Assembly (NCBI GenBank): GCA_043228905.1 | Contig: JBHGNT010000017.1 | Location: forward strand, 17,360,001 to 17,424,000 | DNA from: Azolla caroliniana | Taxonomy: Eukaryota > Polypodiophyta | Length of the DNA stretch: 64,000 nt | Direction of reading: 5' to 3' | Shown here: positions 55,554 to 64,000 of the stretch, piece after piece | How the letters are laid out: each line of letters opens with the position of its first letter | Numbering within the stretch: position 1 is the first letter of the stretch | Notes under the pieces: generated by a model | What the model was told of the DNA's origin: nothing | Databases searched by the model: none | What the model saw: only the letters and a program-made list of their open reading frames with translations | Program-made: the position numbers and the translations under genes

Positions 55554-58087
55554 ATGGCTGAAGGTACAATCATTGTCACCACATTTGATATCAAAGGAAA
55601 AGTATCCCTTCAATGGGACAGTGGAACAGGGGAACTCTTGTCTATGAAAATGATCGGTACATGCGCAGAAGAGCATGATAGAAATGTGATATCTAGTACC
55701 AATTCCTTTGTAACATTAAACCCATCCATGGTTGACAATACGGAGAGCACTAGTGGTTCCTCTTTTCCTCATTCATCACATCAGCTCAATCAGGCATCCC
55801 TTCAATTTCAAGAGAGCATCAATTTCTTGGATCATGGGTGGTCATCTTGTAAGAGTTCTGATACCACTGGTGTATCCGGATGTGGACCAAACCAAGAGAA
55901 TTGGGATATTACATCGCAACCCTGTTCCAAGAAAAGGAATGTTATATTCTTCAATGAGCCCCAGAAGGAAACAACTCATGGCCTCACTACTTCGACTTCT
56001 TCGTTTGAGAAGAAAAGCTGTTTACCTTCTTGGGGAATGCCCTATGGGTCTACAAGTCATAGAGAAGAGATTAAGAAAGATTCCCTTGTTATTCCAGAAT
56101 CATCCCATGCTTCATTTAATTATGTTCATCATCCTCAAAACACAATGACTTCATTGTCACATCTGGATGCTGCTAATAGCACTAGGCCAGTCTCTTCGAC
56201 CGATGGACGAACTGCTTCCTTCTCATCCACATTGATTTCATCTTGCAAAAATAAGATGAGCGCCATTTCTTCTTCTTTTATGGGAAGTAAAAGAACACTG
56301 CCTGTACTTTCTGGAGAAGCACCTAAAGCTCATTCCTCACAATCACAGGATGCCATAGAAGGTCTGGAGCCTTTTGATCCAAGGTCTACTGATTCAAGAC
56401 AAATAGATGATACAGACACTGAGATGTCTTTAATAACACCATATGCATCAGAGTTTGCCATTGATGGTGCAAAGTCAAATAATGAGACATCTCCTCACGT
56501 ATCCCTCCCTTCACTTGTGACTGACTCTGCTCAGGGGATGAACCTCCTATCTTCCTCTGGCTCATCAGGTGAGACAAACCCTATATGCTCAGTGAAATTG
56601 TACTCCTTGACAACCAAAATAAGGTATCTTCTTCTTCTATTGATGTCAATACAGATTTCTCGTCATGTTCAAAAGTATATTCACGGCTGAGCAAAAAATG
56701 TGGTAAAAGATCGAGGGGAATGGGAATGGATATTAGGACAAGCAATAGTTCAATTCACATAGATTGTGAACACTCACGTGGATCATCATCAATACCAGTA
56801 TGCAATGATTCTCCTATGTCTCCTCTTGCCTTTTGTGATCAAATATTAACTTCTGTGGAAGGGCCATTGACCATCAGTGACCCAGCAACATCAATGCAAC
56901 AAAAATGTGAAAGGGAGAACAAGAAATCAAAGAAAATAGGCTGTTGCTCGTTTTATCCTTTGCCCTCTAGAAGGATAACTAGACAGTATTTACGGGAGAA
57001 TGCGAAAAACTCCAGCAATCCTATTGTTGTTTCAGCTCCGATGAATGTTTACTTGGATGATAAAAACAGAAAGTTCACTCCATCTGCTAAGGAGTTCCAG
57101 AATGCCCAACCTAAATATTTAAAAGGAAAAAAAATCTCAAAGGTTACAGATTCATCCAGGAGGCCTTTGGCAAGCATAATTCCAGGAAAAGACATGGATC
57201 CCAGCACTTCACATCAACCTTCTATTTCACATGTAAAGATCAGATCATGTTCACAGTCTGTCAAGAGAAATTATACTTCTCCACCTAGACAGCAAAGAAG
57301 GTGTATCTATGTAGACATCAAAAGATCCAGGGAAATTTCTGACCCTCCCTGCACCAGTCTGGCTGATGAGGAAAAGCCCAGTTCAAGTAAGGCTCATAGA
57401 ATCCATATTGCAAAGAGACTGTCTTTGCAGAAAAAGGAAAAAGGTCATAGAGATGGTCAGAATAAAATTTGGAAGAATTTTCACTATCCTGCCAGGATTC
57501 TTGGATGTTGTTTACGTCCTAGGAATGCCTTCATTTTCTTTAACATGAACGAACGATCTGAATTTGTTGCATCTCATCCACATCTGAGGTTTGGTGAGAT
57601 AAGCAAGTTACTTGGGCAGTTGTGGTTTGATCTGTCAGATGCAGATAAAGAGGTTGGTCAAGTTACATATCACTCTTTTGTATTGGTTCAAGGATGTACC
57701 AGAATAAAATTTGGCTGTTGTACATATAACCTCATTTATGGTCATAATACAGCCTTACAGGATCCAAGCACAAGAGGATGCCAAGAGATATTACATGGAG
57801 GTCTCAGAAAATCATGGAACCTGGTCGGTGCATGAAATGTGTAGACTGATCCACAAACAGAAAAAACTTGACTTTGTCTAGTAGTTTGTAATAAGCTCTA
57901 AAATGCGGTTTATCACTCTCATTTTAGTTAATTTGAATCTGATTTTGAAACCTCCAGGGAGCATCTGGCAGAAAGAGGTCTTAAACTCCTGTACATTGTT
58001 GATGCTGTATGCGAGTGGGTTTTAGATAAGCTTCCTGAATGGGCAAGATATCTATATGGCACAAATCTAGAACCAGAATCTCTTTGA
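55554..58087 (+). CDS. HMG-box protein with MATA/SOX-like box
   Basis: Exons: 55554-56568, 56655-57652, 57753-57823, 57958-58087 (737 residues). Start MAEGTIIV; an in-frame ATG 28 codons upstream (55470) precedes a likely leader-intron acceptor at 55552. Residues 1-620 are Ser/Thr-rich and low in recognisable structure, with basic patches (KKCGKRSRG). The HMG box spans about 626-690: RPRNAFIFF, then SHPHLRFGEISKLLGQLWFD, then DKEPYRIQAQEDAKRYYMEV. Its start resembles sequence-specific MATA/SOX/TCF boxes, not plant HMGB or ARID-HMG proteins. A nuclear DNA-binding role is inferred. Two ends are possible. Splicing at 57824 gives a 44-codon tail (EHLAERGLKLLYIVDAVCEW...). Read-through stops at 57879-57881 after SVHEMCRLIHKQKKLDFV. 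I chose the first, with moderate confidence. The box itself is split by the intron at 57653-57752. Confidence 0.82.
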
Positions 58088-59254
58088 CGTTCAAGATTTT
58101 GATAGCAGATGCCATTGTTTTGACTAGCGCAATTAGAACTAAAACTTCATTGGTATCAATGGGTCGGAGAGACTCTCCAAAAGGAGATACCATTTTGACT
58201 AATACAGTTTAATATAAAAAGCAGACTAAAGTATAAGCAGAGGAGAGTGAAACTAAACAGTCATGAACAGAAGATCAGGATGTTGTTCGTTTCTTGCATG
58301 ACTATCTTTATTGAATCCATTGATGAAACTCTTCATTATGTGTTTTTATTATGGATCGATCATTCCCTCTCAATCACATATGTGTGATTGGGCTTCTTTT
58401 TTATTGCAATCATATATCTATGAGGTGTCCTGTTACAGCTTCCAATTGAGGAGGCTATAGGAATTGATCTTCTTGTTTACCTGAAAAAATACTTTCAACA
58501 AAATCAAGGTCACCTGCTACCATGTGGACATGTTTGTGGAGTATATATAGTATTGCAGAAATTATGCAATTTTAGCCGAACAAGTTTGTAACAATTAGTA
58601 CCAATTACAATAAATGTAGTTGCCTCCCAGTTAGCATTTTTTTTTTTAATGTTTATGACACATCAGAAATGCAAAATATGAATATTTTTAGTACACACGG
58701 ACTTCTAAAGAATTTGCAATAATATGTTGATGTTCGATGTTAACGTTTTCCGGATTATGATAGTGTGCCATATTGGCTATTTGGAGAGGGCTTTTCATCA
58801 CCATGTTATTTAGAGCCATATTTTCGTCCTGAAGCCTTTCTGAAGATTACGATTATGATGGCTTTATTGGACTAAAAAAGAAGATATCTAGATATTAATT
58901 CACTTAACTAACTATTCTGTTTTAAGTTCATGTACATTTGGTTCAGCGCCAAGAGCATCATCATGCCTTGAGACATGAGTCCAGGCCCAAAATATTCTGC
59001 TAATATGCTCAAGAAAATATGCCTTTGGATGGGTGAGAAATGACTAGTGTGTGTATTCTCATCTTGAAACAGTGTAAATATGATGTCTTTTTGCGGAGGA
59101 GTGGATATTAAGAGCTTCTTGTATCTCTTAAGGAATCACTGAAGCAGTATGTTTCAAACGCAATGACTTACTTTTGATCCTTTCAAAATGTGTCTTTTCC
59201 TTGTTTTATATATTCATAGAGGTTGAACACCCATATAAAGATAGAAATAGAGAA
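58088..59254 (+). other. Spacer between HMG-box and PKAR genes
   Basis: HMG 3' UTR and PKAR 5' region. An acceptor-like ATTCATAG/AGG at 59219 precedes VEHPYKDRNRE in frame with the PKAR start, so a PKAR exon upstream is possible. I found no frame resembling a docking/dimerisation domain in this stretch. Confidence 0.5.
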
Positions 59255-62200
59255 ATGTCTTCGTCTACGACAAATGGTCTTGGATCCAAAGTTTCTGGTT
59301 TTCTCAAGAGCTTCAAGAAAAAATCAGCATCTGATGATATTCAAACTTTTGAGAGGACAAGAACAGCACCACGTAGGTCTGCTGTTTGTGCAGAGATTAC
59401 ATGTCTAGATGAGAATTTCACCCCGAAGGTAAAATATCCAACATGTCTGTTCCACCTCTAAAATCACATGATATTGAATTTAAAATGATTTAAGTAATGT
59501 ATTTTAATGTGATTATTATCCAATTTTCTGCATCTGGATTCTTCATGTGTCTTAACTTCAACAAGTGGACACAGTTTTATAAACTTTTTATGTGGGTTCA
59601 TGGTGGTCATAATATCAATAGAAGAGTATATGTGATAGGGAGAGCTGAATGTACAAGATCCAAGATAATCCATTGGTTTCAGGTACTAAAACATGGTTTT
59701 CTTGTGAAAGGCACGATCATAGCCTATAATTGATCACTTAGTCTGTACTCGAGATTTGACAAGATAATTTATATAGAAGACTCATAAGTCATATGGCAAT
59801 GTATTAGCAAGATTATGGGATTAGATGTTTAAATACTTTGCTCTAGTGTTGAATTTTTTTGAACTAGATTTTCGCAGCACCTTTTCTTTATCTTTTTCAG
59901 GTAATACCTAAAAGTGATGAAGCAAAACAAAGGCTCCGTGATGCTCTGGAAAAAAACTACTTGTTTAAATCTTTGGATAAAGAGCAGGCAGAAATTGTAT
60001 GCTCAAATTCTGTATTTTCTTGTGCAATAGAAACATGGATTCTTCTCACAATCATCAGTTTTTCATTGATTCATGAATGCATGTTGTTGTTGATATTGAC
60101 TTCACTTAGGTCGTTAATGCTGTAGAAGAGGTTAAATATAATGCTGGTGACCTTATCATCAAACAAGGTGACCCCGGTGATCGTTTTTATCTGTTAGAGG
60201 TTGTGCATTGAATCCTTTTCCTTTCATATATTTGGAATTAAGAATTTATATACTTATAAGTTTCTTGCTATAATTCTTAATGACAAAAATTTGTTGCGAT
60301 GCAAACAGAAAGGAGCTTGTGAAGTGTGGCTGTTAAAACCTGACAAAACTGAACCAGAGATGTTAAAGCGCTATGCACCTGGAGATAGCTTTGGAGAGCT
60401 TGCTCTGCTTTATAATGCACCCCGGGCAGCCACGATAAAGGTGAGTTTCTGGACGTTTCCTTAACTTCCATCATTAAATTTTCTCGTTTTGGTCTAGGTT
60501 TATTATTTTACCCTGACAAAGTTATCATGCAAACAATAGGATTTTGAGTCTTTTTTTACATCTGTTGCTGTTATGTGTTGTTAAACATGTAATTGATATG
60601 ACACATGCATGAATATGTATACGGTTGAACTTGTTAGGGATTCGATAATTTTGCTTGCAACTTATTTTCTTGAATGATATTCTTTGAAAAATTTCTTTTA
60701 TGTGTGTGTGTGTGTATGAAGTAATAATGTATGGATGTATGGAATCTTGCCAATCCTTGCCAATCTTGAATTGCATTGTATAAAATTCTCTATATATGTA
60801 GATACACATTATATGAAGTAATTGTGTGAATGTATTACAGGCAATTGAAAATTGTACACTCTGGGCCATGGACAGAATGACTTTCCGAACTATTCTGCTT
60901 CAGACAACCAGCAATAAAAGGCAGACTTACGAGAAATTTCTGGAGGATGTTCCACTTCTAAAGGTCAATCAAGAATGTAACGATAAAAAGAAGGAAAAAA
61001 AAGAAAAATGTACATGCTTTTGGCATTATAAAAATGAAACTAATTGTTTGAACATATCGTGTATCCTTCATGTCCTTAGAACTATGGATAGGGATTATAG
61101 ACGGCTTCAATGATTTTGTGGCTCATTCTTCTGCTTACTATTTATTTCTGTTTTTTTTTCCTTGTGTAACTTATTTTGTTATATGATTGAATTTTCCAGA
61201 GCCTTGAAAAGTATGAGAAATCTGCGATTGCAGATGTTTTAGAGACAGAGTATTTCGATGCTGGTCAGAACATCGTGGTTGAGGGTCAACCTGGAGATAA
61301 GCTCTACCTGCTTGAAGAGGTATGCCTATCTTGCTTTTACCAGATTATGCTTTGCTATGCAAGTAATGAAAAGAAGATCATAAGTTCTCTTTGATATGTA
61401 AGTATTGAAAAAACTGATCATAAGGTGTCTCCCAGATAAGAATAGATAAAAAGATCAGGTGTTTCCAATACAAGCATCAGAAAATAAATGAATCATAAAG
61501 TGTGTCCCTATATAAGCGTCAGAAAATAAAGAAATCATGGGTATCTCTGATTTAAATATTGGAAAAAAACTCGAAAAGGTCCAAATCGAAAAAAAAGATC
61601 TGTTGTAGTATTGCATCTATCACAAGTACAATGAACATATGCATCATGAGGGATTTGGTCTGGTAATCAGAGGAAGTGCATTTGATGATAGGTTTAATGC
61701 GATCAAAATACCTCTGTTAATGGCTGGAAAACAATGTTATTTCCTAATAGAGATATGGGGTTTCACCAATATGCAAAACACATAGTTATTATGGAACATC
61801 TTTTCTGAGTTGTTATGCAGTACCATGATGCTTAGACCAATTAAAGATGGTGTATGGTGTTGAAAAAAAATTCAATTCTTCCTTTCAAATAGTATGTGTA
61901 GGCTGAAAACATTCTACAAGTCAATAACACATCACACAATGCAACGGATGTTTGTCTATTCTGCCTCCCATGTTCATGTTGTGTGTCATTTTGGATGCAT
62001 GTCTGGTTTATCGGTTTGAAAAATTTCACATCTTGAAAAAAAACCCAGGGTGAGGCAGAAGCCACAAAAGCTGGTGGAAGTGCACTGATGCAATACAAGA
62101 GAGGCGACTATTTCGGTGAACTCGCACTATTGAATAATAAGCCTCGTGCTGCAACAATCCGCGCAATTACGAACTGCAAATGTGCAACTATTGATAGGCA

Positions 62201-62424
62201 AAGTTTCAAGGTGCGCACTTGTTGCAATCCAATCTTCGAAAGAAAAAAGAACTATCTTTTTACAGTTCAAAATGGATAAAAAAAAAGGATTATCATGTTT
62301 AAACTCCTAATCATATTGACTTCTGACATGTTTGTTCTTCTTTGTGTTGTAACAGCGCTTGTTCGGTAAACTAGACGATATTCTAGAGCGCAACAAAAAT
62401 GTATACGGCAATAGTACATCATAA
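59255..62424 (+). CDS. PKAR: cAMP-dependent protein kinase regulatory subunit (PKAR)
   Basis: Exons: 59255-59428, 59901-59996, 60110-60199, 60309-60440, 60841-60963, 61200-61319, 62049-62210, 62356-62424 (321 residues); all begin and end in phase 0. The inhibitor site is PRRSAVCAE (Arg40, Arg41, Ala43), a pseudosubstrate of the type I kind with Ala at the phospho-acceptor position. Two cyclic-nucleotide-binding domains follow, each with a complete phosphate-binding cassette: FGELALLYNAPRAATI (Glu150, Arg159) and FGELALLNNKPRAATI (Glu269, Arg278). PRAA with Ala is the cAMP rather than cGMP form. By family the protein holds the PKA catalytic subunit inactive until cAMP binds. The usual N-terminal docking/dimerisation helices are not encoded after this ATG; a lysine-rich SGFLKSFKKK stretch is there instead. 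An extra 5' exon is possible. A metazoan contaminant is unlikely because neighbours and intron style are plant-like. Confidence 0.93.
61356..61590. repeat. Degenerate ~42-bp repeats in PKAR intron 6
   Basis: About six diverged copies with the pattern AAGYRTCAGAAAATAAA-GAATCATAAGGTGTCTC. The first copies include the sequence just downstream of the exon end (GCAAGTAATGAAAAG). No coding meaning. Confidence 0.6.
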
Positions 62425-64000
62425 ATCTATATATTGTAGTGATGATTAAACAATGCAATTATGATTTAATTGATCATAGAAAGATTCAGACACTATTTTA
62501 TATTTTGTTTTTTTGGCATATATAAAACAAATAAAAATAAAACCATTTAAAGCTTCCACAAGTTGATATTGTTTGCGTAAAACCTTCCAAAACCATAAAA
62601 GTTTCAATTATATATTTTTGATCTGGTAGTTTTACTTTTGTGTTGCAATTGGATATAGGCCATGTAGTTGTTTGATATTGATAGGCAATGGTTTGTGTGA
62701 ATTGGTGGCAAATTGAATCAATGTTAAAAATCATGTCACATTAACATGCCCTTGAAGCATTGCTAATTTGATATTCTCTTCCTGAGTTGTTTTTTCTCCT
62801 CTTCAGAAGCTACTTTTACACTTACATTTGATAACAACATAATGTTCTCATTTTATACCCTTTCTCAGCCACAAGTTAAATACAATGGGTTATTCCAAGG
62901 TTATTATATTTCAAACTGATTAATTTTACACGTGGTAAGTGTTGTGCTTTCTAGGGTCATCTTGATTTGTTGGCCCTAATTATAGGAATATGCAAATACA
63001 ATAAAGAAATTAGAGAAGTATGCATGCACATTTCAAGAACTACAAACAATGTGTTCGTTCAAAGTTGAGGCTCCCAATCATATGAAAAAGTGCATTTTTG
63101 TAATTTCCCCCTCTTGATACATGTACCCATGAAATGCTCGGGGAAAGAAGATAGGTTGACAATGGTTGTTGCAACTAGAAAATGGTAGAAAACCAAATTC
63201 AAGCTAAATGTAAGCTAACAATTAGAAATAGGTATGTGGAAAGAAGATAGGGTGATAGTGACTTTAGGATTCCTAGTTACTTAAAAAATGTATGTGACAA
63301 ACCAAAACACAAACTTGGCAAGTTAGTACATAGTTTTAGAGCACATATTTAGTTGAACACTCGCAAAACAAAAACTTTTGAGTACATTTGAGTGTCAAGC
63401 ATGTGGGGTGGTTACCACACAACATTGAGTTGTGATATCGACATTACTGCACATATGCTTCTTGAAAATTACATGAAACAAACTTATTCAAATTAGTGGA
63501 GATATGCATTGATTTCATGACACAATGCTATCAAATGAAAATAGTTGGCATGGAAGGACGAATGAATAATTCCTATAAATAGGAGGAGAGGCATCAATAC
63601 TCTTCAACAAGTAGTGTAGCGTAGATGAACTTCACTAAGATACCATGAAAGTTAGTTCTCCTAATGAATCTTCAATCCTTGATGATGTTAGAGGGATATG
63701 AAGAGTGTATTATTATTATATCTAATATAATCATTGTAATCTTTCCAAGGGCTTAGTGATGTGAATGTGCATTAACATTCTTCAAGAGATATCTCCAACT
63801 CAATTGTTGTGATATTGACCTCCATGGTAGCGATAGTGTGGATGACATTCGCGAAGTTTTCATGTACCCTAGATTATAATCTTAAATCTAGAGTTTAACT
63901 GAGAGCAATGGTTACCATTAGATAACCACATCTTATTAGGACCCACATTCTGCATGGTCATGTCTTCACATCAACATTGATCCAACTATGATCCAACTCC
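62425..64000. other. 3' flank of PKAR and intergenic sequence
   Basis: PKAR 3' UTR occupies the first few hundred bases. Beyond, AT-rich sequence has no gene. A strong TATA-like box CCTATAAATAGG (63572-63583) followed by TCTTCAACAAG and, 130 bp on, TCATTGTAATCTTT could be the promoter and polyadenylation part of an LTR, but no second LTR or ends are in the window. Confidence 0.45.

Overview
ORGANISM. This is nuclear DNA of a land plant. The genes are split by spliceosomal introns and encode a chloroplast-type RH3 DEAD-box helicase, a CYP72-clan P450, plant-type CstF64 and the plant family of NADP-GDH-like proteins. An intact Ty1/copia element uses an initiator-Met-tRNA primer site. A protein kinase A regulatory subunit (PKAR) is present. 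Flowering plants lack this family, and it is known from plants with flagellated sperm, so I infer a seed-free plant (a fern or similar) or a cycad/ginkgo-like lineage. Seven genes in 64 kb suggest a fairly compact genome; a small-genome fern would fit, but this is inference. LAYOUT. 1-3380 (+): 3' part of a GH31 sulfoquinovosidase-like glycosidase with repeat-rich introns. 3381-6500: intergenic. 7052-11524 (+): RH3-like helicase, 10 coding exons. 13498-16571 (-): cytochrome P450, 5 exons, 531 aa. 19103-24558 (-): CstF64, 11 exons, 525 aa. 25-29.9 kb: intergenic with small inverted-repeat elements. 29915-47499 (-): BED-like zinc finger fused to a glutamate-dehydrogenase fold, 15 exons, about 645 aa. 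Two of its introns carry an old degenerate copia element, a solo LTR with target-site duplication, a TIR element, a young full-length copia element with target-site duplication, and a 4 x 238 bp tandem array. 47.5-55.5 kb: minisatellites, a large TATGTN microsatellite and a pogo-like non-autonomous DNA transposon. 55554-58087 (+): HMG-box protein. 59255-62424 (+): PKAR. 62.4-64 kb: intergenic. HOW GENES RELATE. They are not an operon; each has its own introns and flanks. The HMG-box and PKAR genes are co-oriented neighbours about 1.2 kb apart, and both are unusual for plants. RH3 is a chloroplast RNA factor and CstF64 a nuclear 3'-end-processing factor. The GDH-like protein lacks the catalytic lysine and is probably not a glutamate dehydrogenase. 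Exon boundaries were derived by hand from splice signals, reading frame and family similarity. All exon phases close exactly, but no transcript evidence was available.
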